Below are positions 12,001-23,304 of a stretch of 64,000 bases of DNA, one piece after another; position 1 is the stretch's first letter, and every line of letters starts with the position of its first letter. A program made the translations under genes and the position numbers. The notes under the pieces were generated by a model. The model was not told the origin of the DNA, did not search any database, and saw nothing but the letters and a program-made list of their open reading frames with translations. The stretch comes from Ctena decussata. Its lineage: Eukaryota > Mollusca > Bivalvia > Lucinida > Lucinidae. The stretch lies in the NCBI GenBank assembly GCA_963989385.1, contig OZ022499.1, positions 51,635,757 through 51,699,756 on the forward strand. Reading direction: 5' to 3'.

Positions 12001-13050
12001 CCGGGTGTCGGCGTCCGCGTGGAATTTCACCAAACTTGCATGAATATATTATTGGGACAAGTTTAAGAGCTGATTAGATTTTGGTGACCTTGACCTAATT
12101 TTCAAGGTCACTGGAGGACTGAGATGACAATTTCTTGTACCCATCATATCTCCTGAACCAATGGATGGAAGTTCACCAAACTTGCATGGATCATTGGGAC
12201 AAGTTTAATAGCTGATTAGATTTTGGGGTGACCTTGACATCATTTTCAAGGTCACTGGAGGACTTAGATGACAATTTCTTGAACCCACTATATTTTCTGA
12301 ACCAATAGATGGAATTTCGCCAAACTTGCATGGATACATCATTGGGATAAGTATAAGAGCTGATTAGATTTAAGTGACCTTGACTTCATTTCCAAGATCA
12401 CTGGAGGACTTAGATGACAACTTTTTTTACCCATGATATCTCTTGAGCCAATGGATTGAATTTCACCAAACTTGCATTGAAACATCATTGGGACAAGTTT
12501 AAGAGCCGATTAGATTTGGTGGTCTTGATTTCATTTTCAATGCCACTGGGGGACTTAGATGACAATTTTTTGTACCCACTATATCTCCTGAACCAATGGT
12601 TGGAATTTCACCAAACTTGTATGGATACATCATTGGGACAAGTTAAATAGCAGATAGATTTAAGTTTAAGAGCTGATCAGCTTTTGGTGACCTTGACCTC
12701 ATTTCCAAGATCACATGAGGACTTAGATGACAATTTTTTGTACCCACTATATCTCCTGAACCAACGGATGGAATTTCACCAAACTTGTATGGATACATCA
12801 TTCTGACAAGTTTAATAGCTGGTTAGATTCTGGTGACCTTGACCTCATTTTCATAGTCATTGGAGGACTAAGAGATGACAATTTCTTGTACCCACTATAT
12901 CTCCGGGACCAATGCATGGAATGTCAATAAACTTGCATGGATACATCATTGGGATGAGTTTAAGAGCTGATTATATTTTGGTGACCTCGACCTCATTTTA
13001 AGGTCATTATCATCTATATAGGATATCTTTAGAACCAGTGGATTGATTTT
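12001..13050. repeat. 145-bp tandem array, 7 copies
   Basis: Units beginning GGAATTTCACCAAACTTGCAT start at 12021, 12167, 12311, 12457, 12602, 12770 and 12918, giving spacings of 144-148 bp; one 168-bp unit has a partial internal duplication. Each unit holds TGACCTTGACC and, shortly after, TCAAGGTCA in the opposite orientation. Both array edges are ragged and no terminal inverted repeats were found. Confidence 0.9.
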
Positions 13051-13157
13051 CTCCAAACTCGCCTAGATATTTTACTTGTACAGGCGTTTTATTCATTAGA
13101 GGGGATGTGAAATGGGCTGATGCGGGGACATCAGTTTTTCTCTGAAAAACATTGCTA

Positions 13158-13158
<1 letters not shown>

Positions 13159-13193
<35 letters not shown>

Positions 13194-13320
13194 TGTAATT
13201 TCATTTGTATTGTCGTTGCTGTTGTTTAGTATTTTCGTTTTTATTATAACTATCATATTTATCATTTATATTTATTTTTGTTGTCATTATTGGCATTATT
13301 ATTATTATTATTATTATTAA
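13159..13320. repeat. (ATT)n microsatellites
   Basis: Two (ATT)n runs at about 13159-13193 and 13297-13320 are separated by T-rich sequence. Confidence 0.9.
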
Positions 13321-13389
13321 ATTCTATCGATCGATCAATCGCTAAAATTATCATTATTACTACTCGTATAAATAGAGAATACCATATTA

Positions 13390-14230
13390 GTGTCTTTTGA
13401 TATCAAGATTATCAGGCGAGACCAGAAACAGCGTAGGAATGGCGAGGCTTGCCGAGCCAGTCCGACGTGTTTCTGGTCGAGTCCGATAAACTTGATATTA
13501 AAAGACACTTACATGGTTTTCTATTTATCATGCATCATTAGAAGATTTTACGGCGTAAAGAATGGCAAACAAATGATAAGCAAAGGCAGTTTTGTTCGAA
13601 CTTGCTGACGTTGTGAATGCGTTATGACGTAAGTCGATGACGTTATTTAACCAATCGAACGTTGATATCACAGCCAACATCAAATTGTAGCCAATCGTCT
13701 TCAGAGATCGCTTCTAAAGGCAACGCCTGATAACATTGGCGCAAGCGCAGTTCTAAAGTGACCTGATATCACACCATGTTATCATACTCCAGATATCAGG
13801 TGAATTTTGCAGCAGATGCATGATAATTAGTTTTATTATTGTTTTTTATAATAATTATGATTGTTGGTGTCGTTATTAAAGTTACTATTACTTTTATCAT
13901 TATCATTCTTATCAGTATATGTATTTGTATTTTAATAACTTTTTCATAATCTTAAAGTCTCCATTGGCTTATAAGTCAACAATTTCACGCCATGAATATC
14001 AGAATATGAAAATCCAGCGGGCTTTTGTTTTCTTTATAAAGTACTAAAGGAATACAAAACTTTTAGGCTAATACTCAACTGTTTGTCAGCAATTCATTGT
14101 TTGTATTTGAAACAAGGGCTATTAAATCATACCATTTGTCATATAGATCAGCACAATATTAAAATAAGTGGATGACTGTTTTGTGTGGTTTAATACAATG
14201 CTCATTTCTACAATATACGAGTATACATGT
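13390..14230. repeat. large palindrome and unannotated intron
   Basis: An imperfect palindrome spans 13390-13520, with arms about 40 bp (GTGTCTTTTGATATCAAG at left, its near complement at right). Downstream are GATATCA/TGATATC pairs near 13660-13800 and AT-rich simple sequence to 14230. No exon seen. Confidence 0.5.
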
Positions 14231-14247
14231 ACCTACTCGTAAATAGA

Positions 14248-14393
14248 GGATCTTATACGAATGGCTATTTCATATGAAATTTATGAAACGAGCCTTTGGC
14301 GAGTTTCATAAATTTCATATGAGAAGGCGAGTTTCATCAATTTCATATGAAATGGCCACTCGTGTAAGAAACCATTTATCATATGATCCTTTA
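14248..14393. repeat. nested palindrome
   Basis: The left arm (about 14249-14290) contains ATTTCATATGAAATTTATGA. It is followed by two partial inverted copies and a complementary right arm ending at about 14392. It is probably the core of a degenerate foldback MITE. Confidence 0.6.
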
Positions 14394-14629
14394 AAATGTG
14401 ATTTTATTGTTTTCAAAATGAACATTATTTTAAAATAAAACGGACTGTTGGCACGGTCGTTGTCAATGACGTTACGTGTATGCGCCAAAGTGTTATTACA
14501 CGTGTGGTCATATGATTTTTATGATTATGACTTTAGCCACTGAATAACAGCGACATCATTTGATAAAACCAGATAAGTTCCAGTTTGTCAGAAATTCGTC
14601 TTTTCTGTTTGACCTTCATAGTTATGCTG

Positions 14630-14900
14630 GGCATCTAAAATACCGTAAAAATTCTAAAAATTGGGACACCGAAAACAATTACGGTAAATCTAAAATGGAA
14701 CACTTTGGTTTTACAATGCAGTGAGTGAGTGAACTCGGGTTTAACGTTACATACACACATAGATAATATGGAGACGGGACCTCGGTTTTTTTATGAAGCG
14801 AGGGGTCGAACTTGCGACTCCTGGACTGATGGAATGGTAGTCTGATTTGGGTCTTCACTGTTTGCTCAGACATATCTGTCCAAATACTTACATTTTTACA
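14630..14900. mobile_element. TACCGTAA-family MITE interrupted by a SINE fragment
   Basis: The outer sequence (TACCGTAAAAATTCTAAAAA ... GGTTTTACAATGCAG, then TCTGTCCAAATA) is the hairpin MITE family also at 52511 and 62080. Between them, about 14720-14840, is a minus-strand SINE piece: GTGAGTGAGTGAACTCGGG tail and, in reverse, an AGTTCGACCCC B-box-like sequence. Confidence 0.55.
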
Positions 14901-14951
14901 ATAACAATATAAATCTTGAGAGGTGAGTTAATTGCCTATTAAGTTTTCTGT

Positions 14952-15224
14952 TGTTGGTCGGTTGATTTGATGCTTAACGTCCACGGTAAACAACTAAGGT
15001 CATGTCGGGACGGTCAGTTAACCTAACCACACTATTCCTGGGCAGGCTTAGACCTTCTAAGCGGTTAACCAGTACTAAGTGCACATACTTTCGCCAGTAA
15101 CTGACAACTGCCCTTCTTGAATCAGCGGAAGGAGAAACGAAAGTATGTGGCCAAACCGGGATTCGAACCCAGAACCTCTGACTTACGAGTCAGGTGCCCT
15201 ACCGATTGCGCTACCCGGCCCGGC
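14952..15224 (-). mobile_element. tRNA-headed SINE, anticodon-like CGT
   Basis: On the minus strand this begins with a tRNA-like head (GGTAGCGCAATCGGTAGGGC A-box region; GGGTTCGAATCCCGG B-box) whose anticodon position reads CGT. A conserved body follows and a TTGATTTGATGC tail. It is flanked by an 11-bp target duplication AAGTTTTCTGT (14941-14951, 15225-15235), so boundaries are firm. It resembles the molluscan V-SINE type (RUDI-like), by memory only. It is a retroposon, not a tRNA gene. Confidence 0.88.
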
Positions 15225-15595
15225 AAGTTTTCTGTGAAGAGTACTTTTTGCGTAGTATATAGGCTTACACTTGTATCAATTTTACTGTCAATTGTCCTAT
15301 TCTTCGTGTATGGAACGAAGTGTTTTCAATCAATTTTACAATTTACGGGTTTAAACAAAAGCTGTTTTGTAGAATACTGTGAAACCTTAAATATCCGAAA
15401 TGTTGGTACAGAAACGTCTTGGCAAACACTGGAGACCATAAAGAGCAATAGGACCTGTCTGATCAAGGCCTGCACTGGATGGAACCATGTCCGCTAGCAT
15501 TTTGTACTGCGCCGGACAGTGAAGGGAAATTCAAGTACGGTAGTTTCCGTTATGGTACCCCAATATTAACGGAGATAACGGTCCCTAGCATATAT

Positions 15596-15836
15596 TTAAG
15601 GCCTATGTGTATACCTGCATGTTTTTTGCCGTTTTTACAAAGGGGAACAACTTTCCAAATTTCCTGTTTGCTGCTGTGGACGACGACGCACTTCCAAACG
15701 GGGATCCACTCTTTCATTAAGAATTTGCTCCTGGAGGAGCAAATTCTTTCCTTTAAGAGTTGTTCCCACATGAAAATGGAGTTAGAAAGCTGTATAACAT
15801 AGTTGCTTTCCCTGAAAGTGTAACTTTTCACCTTAA
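15596..15836. mobile_element. TTAA-ended hairpin MITE
   Basis: The element starts TTAAGGCCTATGTGTATACC and ends CTTTTCACCTTAA. Inside at about 15717-15750 is a near-perfect hairpin AAGAATTTGCTCCTGGAGGAGCAAATTCTTTC-type, with 14-bp arms AGAATTTGCTCCT. The TTAA ends suggest TTAA-targeting; transposase family unknown. Copies or fragments recur at 11220, 39670, 49541, 52159, 58435 and 63100. Confidence 0.7.
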
Positions 15837-16380
15837 CCATGAAAAGAACATAAGTATCAAATTGCAGACATTCAACTTTTATAATGAAAAAGAATTAAGA
15901 AAAAGATTTGAAGCTATACGCAAGAGTAAGTGTCACATAATTTGAACAATTACTTCAGCCATGACAAAAGAAACGCTGCCTCATCATATCTGCGAAAAGC
16001 AGATACTCATATCATTCGGAACTCCAGGTAATGCTGCTACGAATAGGGTAAATTGCAGATCCAAAAACAGATCTATAAATCTGTTTTTTTTTTTATTTTT
16101 TTTTTTTTAATATTCATTTACTGTATTTTTGAACAGATGGTGAGGCATTTTATTCTAAGATGATGCCTCTTTTTCGGTGGTACAACACTGTAAATAAAAA
16201 ACGTTACAACTACCAATTGCACGTCTAAGGTATTTACCAAATAAAAAAACTGTATAGGTGTTACTGATTAAAACTTGAATGAGGAAAAAATGCTAATTTC
16301 GAACGTAAAAGGATCGGCAAATTCTGTCAGTTATATGTAAAAATGCGTTCTAGCCGACTAAACAAATTTTCAGGATACCA
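15837..16380. other. intron, nothing recognised
   Basis: AT-rich sequence with long T runs near 16083-16110. No exon, RNA gene or repeat family was recognised. Confidence 0.5.
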
Positions 16381-16399
16381 CCAGTCTAAGTTTGGCTAA

Positions 16400-17470
16400 G
16401 TTCTGAGGAACATAAGTTCTGAGATGCTTCGTCCATCTCTATATTCCTTCTTATTAAGCATATATCTGCTCTGTGTTATTTTCCAGGTCTAAGCTTCTCT
16501 TTCTTAAAGCATGTATTCTGTTGTGCCTCGTCCAGCTCTAAACTCCTTCTTCTTAAAGTATATATTTGTTCTGTTGTGCTTCGTCCAGCTCTAAACTCCT
16601 TCTTCTTAAAGTATATATCTGTTCTGTGCAGCTTCGCCTGGAGCACTGAATTCCTTCTTCTTAAGAATATATCTGTTCTTTTGTACTTTGTCCAGCTCTA
16701 AACTCCTTCTTCTTAAGAATATATCTGTTCTTTTGTGCTTTGTCCAGCTCCAAACTCCTTCTTCTTAAGAATATATCTGTTCTGTTGTGCTTTGTCCAGC
16801 TCTAAACTCCTTCTTCTTAAAGTGTATTTCTGGTCTGTGATGTTTCGTCCAGCACTAAACTCCTTCTCAAAACATATACATGTATCTGTTCTGTGGTGTT
16901 CCGTCCAGCTCTAACTCCTTCTTAGACATAATTCTGTTCTCTTATGCTTCGTCCAGCTCTAGCTCCATTTCCTTAATGCATATAAGTGCTCTTTCGGCGC
17001 TATGTACAGCTCAAAATTGCTTCTTCTTAAAGCATATGTCTGTTCTGTGGTACTTCGTCCATCTGTAGATTCTGCTTTCAAAGCATATACATGCTTCTTC
17101 CAGATCTTAATCCGACTACTTAAGTAATAAACGGTATTGTATCTGTTAAGTGGGCTTCGTCCTGCTCTAAAGCATGTCTAATTTATGGTGCCTAAACAAG
17201 TTCTAATTCTGCTTCGTACAACTCTAAACTGCTTCTTCTTAAAGCATATTTCTGTTCTGTGGTGCTTCGTCCAGCTCTAAATTCTGCTTTCAAAGCATAT
17301 AACTGTTCTGTTGTGTATCGTCCAACTCTAAATCTTACTGTTTAAAGCCTATCTGTTATGCTTCGTCCAGCTCTTAATCGTCCTGTTTATAAAATATAGG
17401 GTACTTTGTCCAGCTCTTTTTTAAAACATGCGTCTACTATATGGGGTTTCGTCAGGCTGTATAGCCTTTG
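16400..17470. repeat. ~53-bp minisatellite-like array
   Basis: Around twenty diverged units share CGTCCAGCTCTAAACTCCTT followed by CTTCTTAAAGCATAT and CTGTTCTGTGGTGCTT. Measured unit starts at 16529, 16582, 16635, 16689, 16741 and 16793 give a 52-54-bp period. Units decay to the right. It lies in intron 1 of the VWA-EGF gene. Confidence 0.85.
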
Positions 17471-17539
17471 ATCGGCGTATTTTACCACATATCCGACTTA
17501 ATTCATTTTAGTATCGTGCGTTCATTTCTGACCTTATGC

Positions 17540-17640
17540 ATATACAACGTATTATTTTATTGCTTTTTATGGCGCGAAATAGCCTTTTCGTTCTGGTGTG
17601 CCGTAAAACCCATATCACTCACTCACTCACTTCGTCAGGC
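17540..17640. repeat. SINE 3' fragment
   Basis: GCGCGAAATAGCC ... GCCGTAAAACCCATATCACTCACTCACTC resembles the (CACT)n-tailed SINE ends common in molluscs. Only the 3' part is seen. Confidence 0.45.
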
Positions 17641-17790
17641 TGTAAAGCAGATTCGTCCTGCTCGTAGTCGTATTTTTAAGCATACCGGGCATAAACGGTA
17701 TCTTGAAGGAACTTTTTAAGATTTTAATCTTCTTGTGGGTCTTCGCCCGGTTCAAGATCCTGCATAGAGGCCATACTTCATCCACTTTAA

Positions 17791-18210
17791 GTAAGCACAC
17801 TGGTCTGGCATTCAACACAGGCAACGAAGACAGCGATAAGGAACCTGCTTTTTCTGCTCATCAGGATAAGTTTGTTTCAGAAGTAAAGTCTCACGGACCA
17901 TCCGACCCCCTACTCTTGAAATAGGACTCAAAAGTTTTACTGAATTGTTATGCATATTCAAGAAATGCTTGAAAACAATTTTTGAGCTACAACGACCAGC
18001 CAACGAATTGGTGAAAAAACTTATTCAAGCACTGCATCAATACTAGACGGAATTTCTTCGAAAATCTGGTCTGACTAAAAGGACTAACAAACTGCCGGGT
18101 CCGTAAGAATGATATTTTCAAATTAATGTAAGAAGTATGCGAAAACAATCGTGTTTTAAAGTGCGTTGCCTCGTTGCCTGTTTTGAATGCCAGACCAGCG
18201 TGGTAAGACT
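17791..18210. mobile_element. ~420-bp foldback element
   Basis: The ends are inverted: GCACACTGGTCTGGCATTCA at left mirrors TGAATGCCAGACCAGCGTGG at right, and the homology continues weakly inward (TCTCACGGACC against GGGTCCGTAAG). No coding capacity; the two short open frames here are the two arms. Confidence 0.65.
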
Positions 18211-19569
18211 CAGTTCTGGTCGAAGCACCAAAGAACAATTATATGCTTAAAAAGTAGAATTCGGAGCTGGGTGAAAACCACAGAGCAGCCATTCAGTCCC
18301 GCCTCAAGGAAAACATAGGGACAGTGACGTCATGAGAATGTACAGCATTCATGATAATTTGTTGAATATTCCATACAACAGCTGTACGTAAGTCAGTGCT
18401 ATTTTGCCAATGAAAAGACTCGCTAGTTCTGCCAATTACTAGGTTCAGACAAAAATACATTCTCTTATAGCGCGCTCCTACACTATATAGTCTCTTTGTT
18501 TGGATATCTATAATTCATTTTTGCATATCCATAAAAACGATTATTGGATATTCAATATTCATTTTGATATATTGGATATCCCTAATTCAGATCGACGTCA
18601 ATACGACGTCACTTCGACGGCACGTGCCTCCTGGGTTGTGTTACTTTTTCTATTATTACTATCAAAGTGTTTGCATTTCTCTATTGATTCTGTGTTATAT
18701 GTCTATATGTGCTGTCCTATGTGGAGGAAATAGAGAAAATGAACCTCGACCAATCATCCACTAACCAAACTTCTAACATTCATTGGAAGACTTCTATGTT
18801 AGAGTAGTTGTAGTAGTAGAGAAGTTGTAGCCATGCAACTTAATAGTTATTATGACTTCTTGAACCGATATATGACTGGGTGGAGAGATGGATAGATGAA
18901 AATGTTTACGCTGCTTTCAACTATGACTCTCTTCCAGAGGGGTTTGGTGGCAGTCGTGCGTTGCAGCTGGGAAACTTTTAGTAATTGAGTGTTCTACTAA
19001 TCTGGATAACAGTACGGCAAGGGCTTATTGTGCTTACAGCAGGTGCGGATGTTGGTTGTTTGGATATTTTTTGCTCTCGCTATCATATCTTTTCTTTCTC
19101 CCTCTCTCTGGGAAACGGCTCGATATAGACTGAAATACTGTCCTAAAGAGCCGTTAAACCCAAAACAACCTATCAACCAACTCTTCCAGAAGAAGGAAAG
19201 GCCCATATGTTCCCTGAAAATTTTACACATGTATTGAATAATCTTCTCTTGTTCCCATAACCATAACTACATTTCACATCATTTCAAAACTACTATCCTA
19301 TAGGCTAGACCAGCAATATTAATCCCCGAAAATAATGCATACGTTTGCGGTATTTTCAACAAATGAGGGGAGGCGGAGTCCAGTTTTCTTCGATCTCTGA
19401 AATTTTCGCCTGATATTCCTTTGTTCTTCAAGAATCCTTATAAATTGTTCAGTTTTACATTGTTCAATATGCTTTACATGTACAATAACTTAATCGTCCT
19501 ATGTTCCCTGACAGCAGACGTCCGGATAATGAGTGAAAACTTACCTCGCAATAATGAAAGAAGACTTAC
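18211..19569. other. intron 1, mostly unannotated
   Basis: Contains a fragment near 18590-18660 related to the GACGTC palindrome at 11440, and a SINE-like end near 19110-19190 (GAGCCGTTAAACCCAAAACA). No coding exon found. Confidence 0.4.
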
Positions 19570-19654
19570 CTTGTGATTGAGTTCTTTTAGCCAATAAAAC
19601 AAATACAAAAATTAGAATAGTTTGCATATGAGTAGAATCAAGAACTTTTCCCAT
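19570..19654 (-). CDS. signal-peptide exon, start of VWA-EGF protein
   Basis: ATG at 19654-19652 in a good context (GACGATGG) opens 28 codons plus one base before the donor G|GTAAGT. The peptide starts MGKVLDSTHMQ, then has a hydrophobic core TILIFVFVLLA (residues 12-22) and a polar end KRTQSQ. This is a classical secretion signal with likely cleavage near residues 24-28. The phase-1 donor joins exactly to the VWA exon at 10892, forming a GAG codon followed by CSSQADVVFLVDD. A second in-frame ATG at codon 10 would still give a signal peptide. The exon is short and found by splice logic, not by frame length. Confidence 0.85.
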
Positions 19655-19711
19655 CGTCAACAATTATGTAGTCTTAAAACTGTCTTTAAACTAAACTGAA
19701 AATAGTATACA

Positions 19712-19719
19712 CTTATATA
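19712..19719 (-). promoter_or_regulatory. TATA box of VWA-EGF gene
   Basis: TATATAAG on the minus strand, about 58 nt upstream of the ATG. A start site about 30 nt downstream would give a 5' UTR of about 35 nt. Inferred from position and consensus only. Confidence 0.45.
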
Positions 19720-20246
19720 CAACATTTAACACTTAAGTTGTTGATCATAAGGTGCACAATGCGTTATGAATATGACTTTATGTATGACAGTCATATTTTT
19801 GAAATTCAATACTGTTATTTTTAGGGTCTTATTCATTTATTTCACAAATTAAATGGCCCTCGCAGTAGTCGCCTTGATCAGTTCCAAAGATTTATATTTG
19901 GAACCATTCATTAGTTAAAAATAGACGTAAAACGACTAAAATATGTGTCATTTATTATGATATTATCTGTTTATAATAACTTATAAATGTATTTTGTTTA
20001 CGCGAAGATTTTCAAAACGGAAGAAAATTTTACACATGGGTCATTGCACGAGAAAAAATACCTGTTATCATGTACAAATAACAAAGGCTCTACCTGCGCA
20101 GTCTGATAAGAGTCTTTGCTGTTCGGTATATAGATTATATCAGAGTGATAGATTATCAGTGTGAACATGAGGTAACAGCTATGTGCAGGTTGATCAGTAT
20201 TTTTACTGTTTATATATAGCAGAAGGCTATTTTTCAGGCATTCAAA
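19720..20246. other. intergenic, upstream of VWA-EGF gene
   Basis: AT-rich sequence holding the presumed promoter region. No repeats or coding frames recognised. Confidence 0.4.
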
Positions 20247-20802
20247 CCAGGTCTTGAGGTTATAAAACTTTTTTCGTGCTCAACTCAGCTGAGCATGAAA
20301 TTTTCTCTGCTGATAAATATGAAAATGCAACTAATGTTGGCATTTTCATATTCATAAGCAGAGAAAATTTCAAACTCAGCTCAACTGAGCAAGATTGGTT
20401 GGTTGGTTGATTTGATGCTTAACGTCCACGGTAAACAACTAAGGTCATGTCGGGACGGTTGGTTGGTTGGTTGATTTGATGCTTAACGTCCACGGTAAAC
20501 AACTAAGGTCATGTCGGGACGGTCAGTTAACCTAACCACACTATTCCTGGGCAGGCTTAGACCTCCTAAGCGGTTAACCAGTACTAAGTGCACATACTTT
20601 CGCCAGTAACTGACAACTGCCCTTCTTGAATCAGCGGAAGGAGAAACGAAAGTATGTCGCCAGACCGGGATTCGAACCCAGGACCTCTAACTGGGCAAGA
20701 AAACAGCTGTACATGTCAGTAATTTGCCATTTATCAGCAAGTAAAATTTCATGCTCAGAAAAGTTGAACATGAAAAAAAAGTTTTATAACCTCGAAGCCT
20801 GG
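20247..20802. mobile_element. MITE interrupted by a SINE
   Basis: The ends CCAGGTCTTGAGGTTATAAA and the complement of the right end match over about 30 bp. Internal palindromes include AGCAGAGAAAATTT copies at 20316 and 20356. The right half is displaced by the SINE at 20405-20688. Confidence 0.7.
20405..20688 (-). mobile_element. 5'-truncated SINE with duplicated tail
   Basis: Same family as 14952-15224. The head is lost upstream of the B-box (only GGGTTCGAATCCCGG side kept). The 3' ~60 bp (TTGATTTGATGCTTAACGTC to GTCGGGACGG) is present twice in tandem. A 12-bp target duplication AACTGRGCAAGA flanks it (20393-20404, 20689-20700). Confidence 0.85.
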
Positions 20803-21089
20803 CAAGAAAATGCATGCATTCGCATTAAACGCACAGCAGTTAATGTCTCAGATTGATGTACGAACCAAAAAAGATGGGGGTTAAACCGTTCTGCAAATAG
20901 TGTGGATTTGCAATTTAACTTCATCTTGAAGCAGGTCCATTCCCTTTCTGTCAAGAGTTGAACCCTTTGAAAAGGGAGGCAATTATAATTATTGCAGAGT
21001 TGCTTCTCCTGGAAGTGTCCCCATTCAACTTAAGCATCAACATCCATGGGCTGCTCCATGGTAAAAAAAACGATGCCTAATGACATGTA

Positions 21090-21310
21090 AGCCGCGACAC
21101 AGAAAACCAACAAAGTGGTATGTGCGCCCAGCGAAGCCTGGGCATCCATCCAGTCTCATCAGAACCTTCGCTTTGCGAAAAGGTAGCTAAGGGTCTAAGC
21201 TAGCTCCATGCAGACAGCGAAGACTCTGATCAGACTGGGCGAATGCCCAGGCTGATCTGAGTCTTCGCTGGGCGCACATGCCGCCTTGTTGGTTTTCTTG
21301 TGTCGCGGCT
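21090..21310. mobile_element. 221-bp MITE with ~45-bp TIRs
   Basis: The ends AGCCGCGACACAGAAAACCA and GTGTCGCGGCT are inverted and the match continues through ATGTGCGCCCAGCGAAG. A 6-bp duplication CATGTA flanks it (21084-21089, 21311-21316). A degenerate sister lies at 39030-39275. Short length and TIR ratio fit a non-autonomous DNA transposon. Confidence 0.85.
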
Positions 21311-21316
21311 CATGTA

Positions 21317-23304
21317 TAGTAACCCCGGTGCCGTGAGGTCGACTTCCGGTTTTGCTTGTTTGAATACCTACGGTCGGGTTGCAGGCCTACATGTGTACAT
21401 ACTGAAAAATTCCGGGGGTCACTTCCATGTTTTTGCAACGATCTCAACACCTCGAGTACCTACAGAGGGTGGACAAAAAAATCTAAGTGTTCGTTTAATC
21501 ATGGCGTTGCCACATACTTAACACAGCTGGCAAAACAAATCTTCCCTGAGGCCCTCTATCTATCTTTTTTTTTTTTTTTTTTTTTGATATAGAAGTTTCG
21601 TTTTGTATCGGTGCTATGTAAGGGTTAAATACCATTGTTGATAGGATAAGCAAATGTACTTGGTAAATAAACTATCATTCATTGTTTCCTGGTGTTCTTC
21701 AAGCATTAGAATATATATATACGCTGGATATGCTCAACTGATGTCTTGATGCATGTACATGGTTTCTTTATATACGAGTTGATGACTATAACTGGTGGAG
21801 CGCAACGCAACTATAGTTACAAAACACATGCTGGGCACGGTTGAGCCAATACATGGACGGACGAACGGCGCCCCGTTACTGCGGCTATGGATACGTTCCG
21901 CTGAGGTGTGTGTGGGGGTGGGGGGGGGGGGGGGGGGGTAACATCGTTACGAGAATTGAAACACACAACACACTCACATACGTTGAGCCATTAACAGTAT
22001 TTAGAAATTTATTAAACGTTTAATATCTGCATATAACCTTTGATGTTCTCATGAACGTAGTCTTTAAACCGACATCCAACGTAGATTAAATGATAAATAC
22101 CAACGTTTATAAAACTGTAGCAAATCTAAATTTAACGTTGATAAACAGATTACAAACAGGCCAGCATACTCATATTTTAAACCCAGATTCAACGTTTGAT
22201 AAACGTTGCGTGGCCGCTAGGGCGTTGTGCAAACGAATTTTTAATAAAGTTTAATTTATTTCAACAAAATTACAGCCTTTCCATCTTAGGCATTTTGCGC
22301 AACTTTTTCGCACGTAAGGGTGTATGTCGTCAATCCTTCCAAAGTTTTCTGCGGATGAAGCTGAATGGAGATTAACATATTATCTATCTATCTGTCTATC
22401 TATCTATGGCGACTCGGTCTATTGTTGTGTGCGGTGCTCAATTTAGAATTTAGCATTGAAAAACGGTAGGTCATTAAAACACTTACAAGAAGAAAATCAG
22501 AGACATGCTAAAACACATAACCATTGATACGGGATTTGCAGTGCGGGAAAACCATGTCACAGAGGAATGTAACTTTCAAGTGAAGTCAAGTTAATTTTAA
22601 TTTCATTTCGGTACCTAAAACAACATTTAAGCACGGTGGTTAATCTCAATAAACGGAGGCACTGACTCCGCACCTTAAATCTTATGGAAAACTTCCGCGT
22701 CATGTGCGGCTGTGAAAAGTCTGACGGCAAGAGGTCGGTCTGGCGTTTCTCGATTTTTATCTGTTGTTTCAGTGATTAAATGAAAAAAAAGCTATTAGAT
22801 GACCCTGTCATTGAACTGATGCTACGTGCAGAGAATGGTGTGTAAATGTCGATTGGCTTTCTTTGAAAATATTTGTTCCGAGGCGAATCTGATCATTCAG
22901 CGGCGAGAGAGCGAGATAAGTCACTACATTTTCCCTATAAACGGACGAGCTATGAGGACTTGAAAGGTGACGTTAACGTGTTTGATTTGTAAATATAGTT
23001 CCCTAATTACCCTGTCCTCCCTACTTTACTTATGACAGTTATATACTGTTCACTAAAATTAATGTCCTAAAAATGAATTCATGAAATTTATAATAAAAGG
23101 TCGATAATATAACTATTCATTATGGTGTTCTGCATATAAGTTAGGACGATATATCCTGCCATATGATCTGCATGGAACGTATATTAGACAGGGAGTCAGG
23201 ACAAAAATTTCATATCCGTGAAATAAAAAAAATTCAAATTATTCAGTCATGCCGATCCTTTGGTGCATGTCAAGTTCTGTTTTTTCTTGTTTTTCTTGTT
23301 TTTC
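21317..23304. other. intergenic; microsatellites and short repeats only
   Basis: Holds a T run (about 21566-21585) and a 25-nt G run (21914-21938) beside a short mobile unit GTTACTGCGGCTATGGAT that recurs in the array at 56254. It also holds AACGTT-rich sequence at 22000-22210 and (TCTA)n at 22383-22407. No gene seen in 22250-23300. Confidence 0.5.

Noticed and set aside
15140..15224. tRNA-Thr(CGT) gene on the minus strand
   Set aside because: It is the head of a SINE: the conserved body and tail follow directly and an 11-bp target duplication bounds the whole unit.
15117..15497. 126-codon frame MNQRKEKRKYVAKPGFEPRTSD
   Set aside because: Its start is antisense SINE sequence (the tRNA head read backwards); the same peptide start recurs at 20626 in another SINE copy.
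16400..17470. CRISPR-like array
   Set aside because: Units are diverged throughout with no constant repeat and variable spacer pattern, and the context is a eukaryotic intron.
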